NCBI RefSeq assembly: GCF_039522005.1
Contig: NZ_BAAADA010000116.1
Location: forward strand, 1-64,000
Source of the DNA: Alkalibacterium indicireducens
GTDB lineage: Bacteria > Bacillota > Bacilli > Lactobacillales > Carnobacteriaceae_A
DNA length: 64,000 nucleotides
Reading direction: 5' to 3'
Shown: positions 41,294-49,214 of the stretch, piece after piece
How positions within the stretch are numbered: position 1 is the first letter of the stretch
Layout: each line of letters starts with the position of its first letter
Notes under the pieces: generated by a model
The model's input: only the letters and a program-made list of their open reading frames with translations
The model's database searches: none
Told to the model about the DNA's origin: nothing
Program-made: the position numbers and the translations under genes

Positions 41294-42901
41294 CTAGTCT
41301 TTTAACCAAACTTTCATTAATTCAGCAGCCAGCTCAGGGTTCTCTTTTGCCTGAGTGCGAACGCGGTCTTCTTTTTCAGACATAACTTTGTTCTTATGCT
41401 GAAGCACTTCGTTTTCTTTGTCGATCTGTTCGATCGGATCCACTTCCGGTACAAGTACTGGCTCTGGCTGGATAGCTTCCTGAACTGCCATCTCTTCAGC
41501 CTGCTGAGCTTCTTTTCCACGTTTCAACAGTGTCAGAACTGCAATAGCCACAATGACTAGTACTAAACCAAGTGACATAAACAACCAGCTTGATGTCAGG
41601 AAGTTCACTAGTTCATCCATAATGCCGTCTCCCCCACCAATTGCCAGATCTTCACCTTCAGCAAATGGTAATATCTCAACGGTTACATCTCCAGGGAGAG
41701 GAATCTCTGCCTGATTATCCAGCCCAAGTGCACGACTGATGATCCTGCTGATCTGCGGTTCTGCAGGTACAACTCCAGCATTCTGATTGACAACCACTGA
41801 TGCATTGATTGCTTCGACTACACCTGGTGCACGGACATAGCGTTCAGTCACCTGATCCAGTTCATAGTTGATTGTCCGGTCAAGAGAAGATGACAAATCT
41901 TCATCTCCATCTTCGGCAACCGGCATTTCTCCACCGGCTATTAGTCCGGCCAGCATATCTCTCGCCCCGTCAAAACTCTCTGTCTGACTTCTTATAAGGC
42001 CTTCTCTGTTTTCATCATCTTCGCCCGTCATCGGAGCAGTGAATTCAATGCTCTCACCTTCAATGACATCAAAGTTCATCGACGCATTGACAACGACTCT
42101 TAAATTGTTATATCCATAGACAGGTGCCAGAAGAGACAAGATCCGTTCTTCCAGATCTTTCTCATACGACCGCTTGATTCCCTGCTGGTTAGAAGATAAG
42201 TCAGCTGGGGAAGCCATGCCTTCCCCAGCTGATTGAAGGAACCCGCTCAACAAATTGCCGTTCGTATCAACAATCTGAACATTTTCCATAGGCAGTCTGT
42301 CAACAGCTCCCGTTACTAGAGACGCAATCCCCTGAATGTTCTGCTGGGAAACGGTTCCCCTTGTCTGAACGACTATTGAAGCAGACGCTTCACTTCGATA
42401 AGCCGGATTCTGGAAAATGCTGTCTTCTGGTAGAGACAGCATGACTTTCGCAGAATCGATTTGCTGCAGCGAAGAAATAGAGCGTTCAAGTTCTCCAGTC
42501 AGTGCGCGCTGATACATAATCTGACGGTCATCATCCGTTGTCATCATATTCGTATTATCAAATATTTCAAATCCGGTCGAATGTTCGGGCATCATCCCGT
42601 TCACTGCCAAGTTAATTCTGTAGTTATCTACTTGCTTCTCGTCAATCAGAATCGTTGTTCCGTTATCCTCAAGACGGTAGTCCATATTCTGAGCATTCAG
42701 ATCTTCTACGATTGCACCCGCATCAGCCTCTTCCAGGTTGGAAAACAGAACAGTATACTGCCTTCTTTGAGTGAAGTAGCCGATCGTGCCCAGTAAAATC
42801 AGAGCAACCGATACAAGAATGATGAGGCGTTTACGTTTTTTTTCTTCTAGCTGCTGCCACCCATCCTTAATCGATGTGCCGATGTCTTTTACTTTATTCA
42901 T
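41294..42901 (-). CDS. fliF: Flagellar MS-ring protein FliF
   Basis: A 535-aa ring protein with an N-terminal helix (about 24-42), the YscJ-like ring-building domain (YTVLFSNLEEADAGAIVEDLNAQNMDYRL), the second FliF domain (ERRILSLLAPVYGYNNLRVVVNASMNFD-like), a second transmembrane helix (about 435-460) and a C-terminal tail that binds FliG (ENPELAAELMKVWLKD). Complete. ATG 42901 has GAGGGAGAG. Confidence 0.96.
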   Translation of the reverse strand: MNKVKDIGTSIKDGWQQLEEKKRKRLIILVSVALILLGTIGYFTQRRQYTVLFSNLEEADAGAIVEDLNAQNMDYRLEDNGTTILIDEKQVDNYRINLAVNGMMPEHSTGFEIFDNTNMMTTDDDRQIMYQRALTGELERSISSLQQIDSAKVMLSLPEDSIFQNPAYRSEASASIVVQTRGTVSQQNIQGIASLVTGAVDRLPMENVQIVDTNGNLLSGFLQSAGEGMASPADLSSNQQGIKRSYEKDLEERILSLLAPVYGYNNLRVVVNASMNFDVIEGESIEFTAPMTGEDDENREGLIRSQTESFDGARDMLAGLIAGGEMPVAEDGDEDLSSSLDRTINYELDQVTERYVRAPGVVEAINASVVVNQNAGVVPAEPQISRIISRALGLDNQAEIPLPGDVTVEILPFAEGEDLAIGGGDGIMDELVNFLTSSWLFMSLGLVLVIVAIAVLTLLKRGKEAQQAEEMAVQEAIQPEPVLVPEVDPIEQIDKENEVLQHKNKVMSEKEDRVRTQAKENPELAAELMKVWLKD

Positions 42902-42936
42902 TTATGACTCTCCCTCTAAAAATAACGTTAAATAAA

Positions 42937-43251
42937 CTAGAACTGCATATTCTTTATTTCGTTATATGCTTCTAAACATCTGTTTCGCATCTGTACTGCG
43001 ACTTCTAGAGAGAGTTGAGCTTCGGTTGTTTTAATCATTACTGTATGTAAGTCGTCTGCTGTACCATCGATCAGGGACTGAACGGCTTGTGCAGATTCAG
43101 CTTGCTTCCCTTCCAGGGTCATCAGAGAATCTTTCAAAAGGTTGGTAAACTCTGCTGGGTTTGATTCTTCTGTATTTACAAGATTATTTGGTCTTGCATT
43201 GTTGACTTGATTGAGCGCTTGTGTGTATAGCTGATCCATTGGATTGATCAC
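42937..43251 (-). CDS. fliE: Hook-basal body complex protein FliE
   Basis: A 104-aa adaptor between MS ring and rod. The C-terminal pattern DDLHTVMIKTTEAQLSLEVAVQMRNRCLEAYNEIKNMQF is typical. The start is GTG 43249-43251, with GAGGAG eight nt upstream; the nearby ATG is out of frame. It lies between flgC and fliF. Confidence 0.93.
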   Translation of the reverse strand: MINPMDQLYTQALNQVNNARPNNLVNTEESNPAEFTNLLKDSLMTLEGKQAESAQAVQSLIDGTADDLHTVMIKTTEAQLSLEVAVQMRNRCLEAYNEIKNMQF

Positions 43252-43280
43252 ATGTCATACTCCTCTAGTATAATTATTTG

Positions 43281-43721
43281 TTAGCCTTGTCTGCCGATTT
43301 CTAGTGCACGCTTCAACATATCTTTGCTGCTGTTGACTGCTGTGACATTGGCATCATAGGTGCGGATGGCGGTCATCATATTGACCATTTCATCGGCCAT
43401 ATCGACATTCGGGTAAACGACGTAGCCTTCTTCATCAGCGTCCGGATGATTCGGTTCAAACACGATACGAACATTCTCTTCATCGGCCTCGACTCCGGTA
43501 ATACGCACACCCGCACTTCGAGTAGCCGTATCGCCTGTAAAGCCGGACGTCATCCGCTTAAGGTTTTCTTCAAATTCTACAGTCTGTTTGATATAAGGTC
43601 CTTCGCCATCTTCAGTACGTGTTGTATTCACATTGGCAATATTAGTCGAGATCGTATCCAACTTGAACCGCTCAAGAGTCAGTCCGCTGGCATTGATCTG
43701 CATTGAATTAAATATAGACAT
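43281..43721 (-). CDS. flgC: Flagellar proximal rod protein FlgC
   Basis: A 146-aa rod protein: FNSMQINASGLTLERFKLDTISTNIANVNTTRTEDGEGPY at the N-terminus and YVVYPNVDMADEMVNMMTAIRTYDANVTAVNSSKDMLKRAL at the C-terminus, both diagnostic for FlgC. ATG 43721 has GAGGAGC. It follows flgB by 18 bp. Confidence 0.95.
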   Translation of the reverse strand: MSIFNSMQINASGLTLERFKLDTISTNIANVNTTRTEDGEGPYIKQTVEFEENLKRMTSGFTGDTATRSAGVRITGVEADEENVRIVFEPNHPDADEEGYVVYPNVDMADEMVNMMTAIRTYDANVTAVNSSKDMLKRALEIGRQG

Positions 43722-43739
43722 TAGTTCTGCTCCTCATCT

Positions 43740-44120
43740 TTAACGTAATACAGAACGAATCGTTCCATAGTGATTACTCAACTGAGTCGTCAGTGCCTGA
43801 TAATAGATAGCATTGGCAGACAGCTCAGCCATCTCTGTATCGATTGCGACGTTATTTCCATCTTCTCTTACACGATTTCCAGTCTGTTCTTTAATTTGAG
43901 GACTGACAGCTGATAAGTCCGACACGCCGAAATGATTATCGTGTGTACTTCTCATAGCTGATCCGTCCATCGTTTTCTTCAAGACATCTTCGAATTCCAC
44001 CCGTTTAGCTTTATATCCAGGTGTATTAACGTTTGAAATATTAGAAGAAATCATTTCCTGTCTCATTGAAGAAGCATTTAAAGCATTCTTGATTAAACTG
44101 ACATTGGCTCCAGTAAACAT
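43740..44120 (-). CDS. flgB: Flagellar proximal rod protein FlgB
   Basis: A 126-aa rod protein and first gene of the fla operon. N-terminal LIKNALNASSMRQEMISSNISNVNTPGYKAKRVEFEDVL and the C-terminal NNVAIDTEMAELSANAIYYQALTTQLSNHYGTIRSVL match FlgB. The start is ATG 44120 with CGAGGTGA; the frame to 44144 is not supported. Sigma-A-like promoter at 44184-44212. Confidence 0.94.
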   Translation of the reverse strand: MFTGANVSLIKNALNASSMRQEMISSNISNVNTPGYKAKRVEFEDVLKKTMDGSAMRSTHDNHFGVSDLSAVSPQIKEQTGNRVREDGNNVAIDTEMAELSANAIYYQALTTQLSNHYGTIRSVLR

Positions 44121-44183
44121 ATTTTCACCTCGATAAAATAACACATCTGTATAAATATACTAATTATTTTAGCAACGTGGATA

Positions 44184-44212
44184 ATTCTATCGAACAAAAT
44201 CACTAGCCGCAA
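44184..44212 (-). promoter_or_regulatory. Sigma-A-like promoter of the fla operon
   Basis: Minus strand TTGCGG (44207-44212), 17 nt, TAGAAT (44184-44189). The -10 matches five of six bases and the -35 keeps TTG. It lies 64 bp before flgB. No SigD pattern precedes flgB, which fits an early operon that encodes SigD. Confidence 0.55.
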
Positions 44213-44632
44213 CAGGTTTTTTTACATAAAACCGCTTTAGTATGGTGATTTGTGACATCTTATTTCTTTTTAATTAAAATTGTAACTTTTTTCATTCATC
44301 TCTCAAATATCGTTTGATACTCAAAAAGGTTATCAGACCAACAAAAATACTAAACCATGTGAAATAGAATAGCACTAGTTATGGTTAATTTCGTCATACT
44401 TTTTTTGTGATAAATGATTATATATTACTAATTGTATATTATGACATTTTTGTGAACGTGCACTATTTTTAAATGTTCAATGATTTCAGTTAACTCTCTA
44501 CTAAATAATATTACCCATCTATTTTAAAAATGATGAAAAAATTGATGAATCGTCAATTCTTAGTATTATTTCAATAACGTTACGTACGTAATTCTGTAGA
44601 CGCTATGAGAACCGGTTATAAACATACAAAAA
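44213..44632. other. Long AT-rich region upstream of the fla promoter
   Basis: About 420 bp with no gene between the fliS terminator and the fla promoter. It is rich in A/T runs. Two structures stand out: the perfect 12-bp palindrome TTACGTACGTAA at 44580-44591, and an AACCAT...ATGGTT pair near 44353-44387. Its length suggests binding sites for regulators of the fla operon, but none can be named. Confidence 0.4.
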
Positions 44633-44653
44633 GACCAACATCAAATGCTGGCC
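44633..44653 (-). terminator. Terminator overlapping the fliS stop
   Basis: Minus-strand GGCCAGCA-TTTGA-TGTTGGTC, an 8-bp stem with two G.U pairs, followed by TTTTTG. The left arm includes the last fliS codons. Confidence 0.65.
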
Positions 44654-45006
44654 CAGGCTTCCAGAAGTTCAGACATCAAGTGACGTGTTTCTGACATCTT
44701 CTTCTGGTCTTTATCTAGATTGGCTTGTATCAATTGGCTGAGAATAAATGAGTACAATGATTGAAGTTCACTGGCAATCGCGTTTTGACCTTCCTGATGG
44801 TTGAGTGACACCATCAGTTCAGTTACAATATCCTGTGCTTTGATCAGATTCGTGTTCACTTTGTTGAAGTCTTCTTTTTCGACGGACAATTCTGCCAAAC
44901 GAATGAATTTGATGGCACCTTCATAGAGAAGGACTACCAACTGCTTAGGTGAAGCTGTTTCGATCTGATTTTTCTTATATACTTTTGAAGCAGATGTATA
45001 ACTCAT
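44641..45006 (-). CDS. fliS: Flagellin export chaperone FliS
   Basis: A 121-aa four-helix chaperone that binds the flagellin C-terminus and keeps it unfolded for export; in Bacillus it also affects FliW/CsrA control of hag. The N-terminus AYxxNQIETASPKQLVVLLYEGAIKFIRLAE is typical (here SASKVYKKNQIETASPKQL). AAAGGAA precedes ATG 45006. It ends the flaG-fliD-fliT-fliS set. Confidence 0.93.
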   Translation of the reverse strand: MSYTSASKVYKKNQIETASPKQLVVLLYEGAIKFIRLAELSVEKEDFNKVNTNLIKAQDIVTELMVSLNHQEGQNAIASELQSLYSFILSQLIQANLDKDQKKMSETRHLMSELLEAWASI

Positions 45007-45020
45007 AGCTTTTTCCTTTC

Positions 45021-45386
45021 TTACACTTCTCGGTCGACGAAGAGTGACTCTTCCTTGTCCATATAATGGCTGACTACTTTATCTCGCTTATTAACTTGCT
45101 TCATTTGCTTAGACAGCTCTTTTGACTCTTTCTTTATGATTGTGATCAGATGCTCCTGAGCTGAAATGACCTGCTCGATAAGCTGTCTGTTATTTTCAGT
45201 AAAGTTCGACATTTCATCTGAAGAAAGATCCTTATCCAGTTCGATGATTTCTTCAATGGTAGCTTGATTTTGATCCAGAACGTCCTGAGCGGAATCAGCT
45301 GACTGATCCCAATTGACCAGACGATCCAACATCTCCTGAAGGTGCTCTTTTTTTAGTGTGAATATCGTACTTGTACTCGGTGTCAT
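45021..45386 (-). CDS. fliT: FliT-like flagellar chaperone
   Basis: A 121-aa all-helical, acidic protein between fliD and fliS, the standard place of fliT, the export chaperone for the filament cap FliD. Sequence signature is weak in this family; helical content, size and order carry the call. ATG 45386 has AAGGAG nine nt upstream. It is 14 bp from each neighbour. Confidence 0.7.
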   Translation of the reverse strand: MTPSTSTIFTLKKEHLQEMLDRLVNWDQSADSAQDVLDQNQATIEEIIELDKDLSSDEMSNFTENNRQLIEQVISAQEHLITIIKKESKELSKQMKQVNKRDKVVSHYMDKEESLFVDREV

Positions 45387-45399
45387 CAGCTGTTTCTCC

Positions 45400-46809
45400 T
45401 TAATTATTCTGATTCATACCTAACTGACTGAACATGAAATTCATCTGAGACTCTGCTCGCATCATAGCTGTATCAAGAGCAGTAAACTGTCTGATATAAC
45501 GGTTTCTTCGCATCTCCAGGCGTTCTTCAAAACGAGTAATACGGTCATTTACATCTCGTATCATACGGTCGAATGTGTCGCGTCTAGATTTAATGATGCC
45601 ATTGGAGCTGGAAATATACTGATTGACGAATGTACGCATATCTTGAGAGAAGCCTTTGCGTTCTGTACGCGTATTAGTTACAAGATTTACTTCGTCATCT
45701 TCTATTGTCTCAATTATACGTTCACTGGACGAAAAGAATCGCGATACTTCATCAGGATTGTTCCTAACTTGCTTATCCAGCACAGTACGATCAAAACTGG
45801 CTGTTCCGTTACGGTCGATGGTTACGCCTAGACCCTGTAGTCCATTTATAGATGTCCCATGTGATTTTGAACTAGTCATCATAGACCGCAGACTTGATTG
45901 AAGACGCATCAGTGTCCCGTCTCCAGTTAACATTCCGGTCTGGTTGTTTTCTGCTGAAGGATCACCAACGCTAAGCTGAGACCTGATAAAGCTTTGTGTT
46001 GAATTATACTGGTCAACGAACTTTTGAAGGGCTTCTGCCGCTTTATCCAAATTCTCGGTAACTGAGATCACTGTAGAGTCATTTTCATTGTGTACATTAG
46101 TCAGATTAAATGTCAATCCTTCAATGACGTCATCAATGGTATTGGAATAACGAGTAATAGATAAGCCATCTATCGTAAACTTGGACACTTGTCCAATAAC
46201 TGCTGTTACGCCATCAAATCTCAAATCATTCGCAAGTGATCCACCGACCACAAGGGTCTTTTCGCCATATTCAGTATGTGTAAGGATTAATCGATTATCA
46301 ACAATGGATGATCTTATTCCCGAGTTAGCTGTAGAGTTGTTGATTTTATCACTTATCGAACGCAAACTGTCAGTCTCATCTATCTCTATCGTTTCAGTTT
46401 TATCTTCACCGATTTTTAAAGTGATTTCACCTTTAGTCAGTCCAAGAGCTGTACGTATGTCTCCGTCCTCAGGAATATTAACTTTTCCACCTACCAAACG
46501 CGTTTGCGTGGCTAATTGCTGAACTTGAACACGGTAATGACCAGTTGCTGCAGAACTGGTCGCAGTTACTCCAACGTTAGATGGACCAGTCATTTTCACT
46601 GACTTAGAATTAAAAGTATCTGGTTGCTGAAGATCTTCCAGACGCTTATATAAAGAATCCAGACGGGTATTCATATCTCTCCATGCATTTTGAGACTTCG
46701 TATACTTTTCTTTTTGTTGAGTAAAACGAGCGCCTCTAGCTCGTTCCGCCTCCATAATCTGTTCGACCATGCTCATATCTATACCTGAGTATAAGCCCAT
46801 TACGTTCAT
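45400..46809 (-). CDS. fliD: Flagellar filament capping protein FliD
   Basis: A 469-aa cap protein: GLYSGIDMSMVEQIMEAERARGARFTQQKEKYTKSQNAWRDMNTRL at the start (with D in place of the usual GLASG-D pattern), a central beta region, and C-terminal helical region FEERLEMRRNRYIRQFTALDTAMMRAESQMNFM. It caps the filament so that flagellin can polymerise. GGAGTG precedes ATG 46809. It is 5 bp after flaG. Confidence 0.94.
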   Translation of the reverse strand: MNVMGLYSGIDMSMVEQIMEAERARGARFTQQKEKYTKSQNAWRDMNTRLDSLYKRLEDLQQPDTFNSKSVKMTGPSNVGVTATSSAATGHYRVQVQQLATQTRLVGGKVNIPEDGDIRTALGLTKGEITLKIGEDKTETIEIDETDSLRSISDKINNSTANSGIRSSIVDNRLILTHTEYGEKTLVVGGSLANDLRFDGVTAVIGQVSKFTIDGLSITRYSNTIDDVIEGLTFNLTNVHNENDSTVISVTENLDKAAEALQKFVDQYNSTQSFIRSQLSVGDPSAENNQTGMLTGDGTLMRLQSSLRSMMTSSKSHGTSINGLQGLGVTIDRNGTASFDRTVLDKQVRNNPDEVSRFFSSSERIIETIEDDEVNLVTNTRTERKGFSQDMRTFVNQYISSSNGIIKSRRDTFDRMIRDVNDRITRFEERLEMRRNRYIRQFTALDTAMMRAESQMNFMFSQLGMNQNN

Positions 46810-46814
46810 TTATT

Positions 46815-47198
46815 TCACTCCGTTCTATCTACTACAACGCCTGCCCATTGCCATATACCTGCAATGACATCAAGCATTTTTTCAGGTGGAATTTCTCTAA
46901 TTACTTCATCAGTGCCTTTTTCTACGATTTGAACGAGTGTCCGCCCGGTACCTTCATGTATCTTAAATGATAGGTGAGCATTAACGCGCTGCAAGACATT
47001 TTGGGCTTCATCCACCCATTTTTGCACCTGCTCTTTAGCCGGTTCGTACTGTACGCGGTCGAAAGAGGTATCGATTCCTTCCACAGCTTTAATAGGCTCC
47101 ACATAACGGTCACCAGAATAGGATACCGCACTTTTATTTGAATGTAAAACCCGGTCGATCGTTTTAATTGCATCAATAGACTCAATACGCTGACTCAT
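46815..47198 (-). CDS. flaG: FlaG family protein
   Basis: A 127-aa protein of the FlaG family. The C-terminal domain VNAHLSFKIHEGTGRTLVQIVEKGTDEVIREIPPEKMLDVIAGIWQ is diagnostic. FlaG influences filament length or properties in other bacteria; its exact role is unclear. The N-terminal half is variable. ATG 47198 has AGAGGAGC. It lies 55 bp after the hag terminator and has no clear promoter of its own, so expression may depend on read-through. Confidence 0.88.
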   Translation of the reverse strand: MSQRIESIDAIKTIDRVLHSNKSAVSYSGDRYVEPIKAVEGIDTSFDRVQYEPAKEQVQKWVDEAQNVLQRVNAHLSFKIHEGTGRTLVQIVEKGTDEVIREIPPEKMLDVIAGIWQWAGVVVDRTE

Positions 47199-47252
47199 TT
47201 AATCCAGCTCCTCTGATAAAGTAATAGTTTTCATATTGCTCACTATGTAAAA

Positions 47253-47287
47253 CAGAACCGAAGCAGCAACCCACCGCTTCGGTTCTG
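47253..47287 (-). terminator. Terminator of hag
   Basis: A perfect 12-bp stem CAGAACCGAAGC/GCTTCGGTTCTG with an 11-nt loop and a short TTTTAC tail. The short T-run suggests partial read-through into flaG-fliD. Confidence 0.75.
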
Positions 47288-47313
47288 ACTAAAATTTAAT
47301 ACTTACTATCCAA

Positions 47314-47339
47314 TTATCGGAATTATCCCAGTAATTGTA
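47314..47339 (-). promoter_or_regulatory. SigD-like promoter within the end of hag
   Basis: Minus-strand TACA-N14-TCCGATAA with the -10 just after the hag stop and the -35 inside its last codons. Spacing and -10 are identical to the other SigD sites; the -35 has one mismatch to TAAA. Transcription from it would meet the hag terminator after about 50 nt or read through to flaG. Confidence 0.5.
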
Positions 47340-48132
47340 GAACCCCTTGAGGCATTTGGTTAGCTTGTGCAAGCATAGCAGTTGAAGCTTGAGAAAGGAT
47401 GTTGTTCTTAGTGAATTCCATCATTTCTTCAGCCATATCAACGTCACGGATACGTGAGTTAGCTTCAGACAAGTTTTCTTTAGTTGTAGTTAGGTTGTTG
47501 ATTGTGTGTTCTAGGCGGTTTTGAGTAGCACCTAGTTCAGAACGTTGTTTAGATACAGTAGTGATTGCTTTATCTAATGCAGTGATTGCAGCAGATGCAT
47601 CTGTTCCCACATCAAGTCCGGTAACATTTAGTCCTGTAGAAGACATGTCAGCAATGTCTAATGTCAAGGTTTCACCAGAGTTTGCGCCGATTTGAAGTGT
47701 CAAACCTTGGACACCAGCCCCGTCTAACAGTGTCGTACCGTTAAACTGAGTTGTACCTGCGATATTATCGAGTTCTGCAACTAATTCATCCATTTCAGCT
47801 TGGATCGCTGCTAAGTCTTCATCAGCGTTTGTGCCGTTGTTTGCTTGAACAGATAGGTCACGCATACGGTTAAGAATTGAATGAGTTTCATTCAATGCGC
47901 CTTCAGCTGTTTGAATCAATGAAATCCCATCTTGAGCATTTCTAGTAGCTTGTCTAAGACCAGAAATTTGGTTTTTCATTTTTTCAGAGATTGAAAGTCC
48001 TGCTGCGTCGTCGCCTGCTCTGTTAATCCTTAGTCCTGATGATAGTTTAGCCATTGAATTACTTCTAGCTCCGTTTGCTTGTGTCAAACGTGAGTATGTA
48101 TTCATAGCTGCTGTGTTTGTATTAATACGCAT
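47323..48132 (-). CDS. hag: Flagellin
   Basis: A 269-aa filament protein, a short flagellin like B. subtilis Hag. D0/D1 N-terminus MRINTNTAAMNTYSRLTQANGARSNSMAKLSSGLRINRAGDDAAGLSISEKM and C-terminus IRDVDMAEEMMEFTKNNILSQASTAMLAQANQMPQGVLQLLG are strongly conserved; the middle variable part is small, so the filament is probably smooth. The start is ATG 48132 with TGGAGGAAAA; the GGAGGA may also be a CsrA site, since csrA/fliW-type control is common, but neither gene is in the window. Codon choice looks highly biased, as for a very abundant protein. Confidence 0.97.
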   Translation of the reverse strand: MRINTNTAAMNTYSRLTQANGARSNSMAKLSSGLRINRAGDDAAGLSISEKMKNQISGLRQATRNAQDGISLIQTAEGALNETHSILNRMRDLSVQANNGTNADEDLAAIQAEMDELVAELDNIAGTTQFNGTTLLDGAGVQGLTLQIGANSGETLTLDIADMSSTGLNVTGLDVGTDASAAITALDKAITTVSKQRSELGATQNRLEHTINNLTTTKENLSEANSRIRDVDMAEEMMEFTKNNILSQASTAMLAQANQMPQGVLQLLG

Positions 48133-48186
48133 ATTGTTTTCCTCCATTTGTGTTTGTTTTTAAGGCTCATCGCCTTCTACACTTAC

Positions 48187-48211
48187 TATCGGAAGGACCC
48201 TATCTTTGTTA
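48187..48211 (-). promoter_or_regulatory. SigD promoter of hag, with leader hairpin
   Basis: Minus-strand TAAC-N14-TCCGATAG. The transcript would start near 48180 and carry a hairpin AAGGC-GATGA-GCCTT (48162-48176) at its very 5' end, which may stabilise the mRNA. Confidence 0.85.
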
Positions 48212-48249
48212 AGTCATTTCTTTAAGTTTTTTACTTTTTTTGAAAAAAA

Positions 48250-48272
48250 GACCAAAGCCATTGGCTTCAGTC
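48250..48272 (-). terminator. Terminator of the flgM-flgL operon
   Basis: Minus-strand GACTGAAGCC-AAT-GGCTTTGGTC: a 10-bp stem with two G.U pairs, then seven Ts (48243-48249). It begins eight bp after the flgL stop codon. Confidence 0.85.
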
Positions 48273-48279
48273 AATTTTA

Positions 48280-49212
48280 TTAACGTACATAGTCTAGTAT
48301 ATTTGTCTGTAGTATTCTTGTTCCCATATTTAAAGATGCCTGGTAGGAGACCATCTGCATAGAGTACTTCATAAATGTTTCAGCCAAATCTATATCTTCA
48401 GTAGTTGATCGTGTGGTTTCCAGGTTTAAATACTCTGCTTCATTACGATCTCTAGCTGCAATCAATCGATTTTGAATGGCACCAATATTTGTTCGCTGAT
48501 TAACTGTGTTATTTATAGCTCTGTCAACACCACTTAACAAACGACCGCCTAATGCTTCGGTATCATCAGAATCTAGTGCCTGAAATAAGTCAGAGAATAA
48601 GGCATTTAAATCTTGTGCATTACCTCCATCATCCGTAAAAGCGTTAAACAACTTAGCCCCATCAGTCTGCAGCTCTACCATCACACCTCTACCGATTTTC
48701 TTAGACACATTACCATTCGGAGCGCCATCGGGATTGTTGAATACCAGTTCAAACCCACCATTTTCTTTATTAACTGAAAAAGGTTTGTCAGAACTAGCTT
48801 GTCCACCGAAAATATAGCGTCCGCCAAAGTTTGTATTTAAGGAGTCGACCATTGTTTCGACTTCACTCATAATTTCAGCTTTTATCGCTTGTCTGTCATC
48901 AGTGTTAAATGTCCCATTTGCAGCCTGCTGGGTCAATGTGTAAATTCTTTGAAGTGATGAAGTCATGCTGTCTAGCGCTGAATCCTGAACGTTTGTAAAA
49001 TCGATGGAATCACTAATTGTCGTTTTGTACTGCTGATTCTGCTTGATTTCATTTTTCAGATCAAGAATTTTTGATACCCTTAACGGATCGTCACTCGGGC
49101 GGTTGACTTGTTTCATTGAAGACAACTGCTCCTGATATCGGAAGACACTGTTTGAATTTTTGTTTAGATTTGATAAAAAACTTTGAGACATTAAGGAGTT
49201 AGTTATTCTCAT
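48280..49212 (-). CDS. flgL: Flagellar hook-filament junction protein FlgL
   Basis: A 310-aa junction protein (HAP3). The N-terminus MRITNSLMSQSFLSNLNKNSNSVFRYQEQLSSMKQVNRPSDDPLRVSKIL and C-terminus DIDLAETFMKYSMQMVSYQASLNMGTRILQTNILDYVR match the flagellin-like FlgL family. A middle domain of about 150 residues carries GGRYIFGGQASSDKPF. It starts two bp after the flgK stop. Confidence 0.95.
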   Translation of the reverse strand: MRITNSLMSQSFLSNLNKNSNSVFRYQEQLSSMKQVNRPSDDPLRVSKILDLKNEIKQNQQYKTTISDSIDFTNVQDSALDSMTSSLQRIYTLTQQAANGTFNTDDRQAIKAEIMSEVETMVDSLNTNFGGRYIFGGQASSDKPFSVNKENGGFELVFNNPDGAPNGNVSKKIGRGVMVELQTDGAKLFNAFTDDGGNAQDLNALFSDLFQALDSDDTEALGGRLLSGVDRAINNTVNQRTNIGAIQNRLIAARDRNEAEYLNLETTRSTTEDIDLAETFMKYSMQMVSYQASLNMGTRILQTNILDYVR

Positions 49213-49214
49213 TT

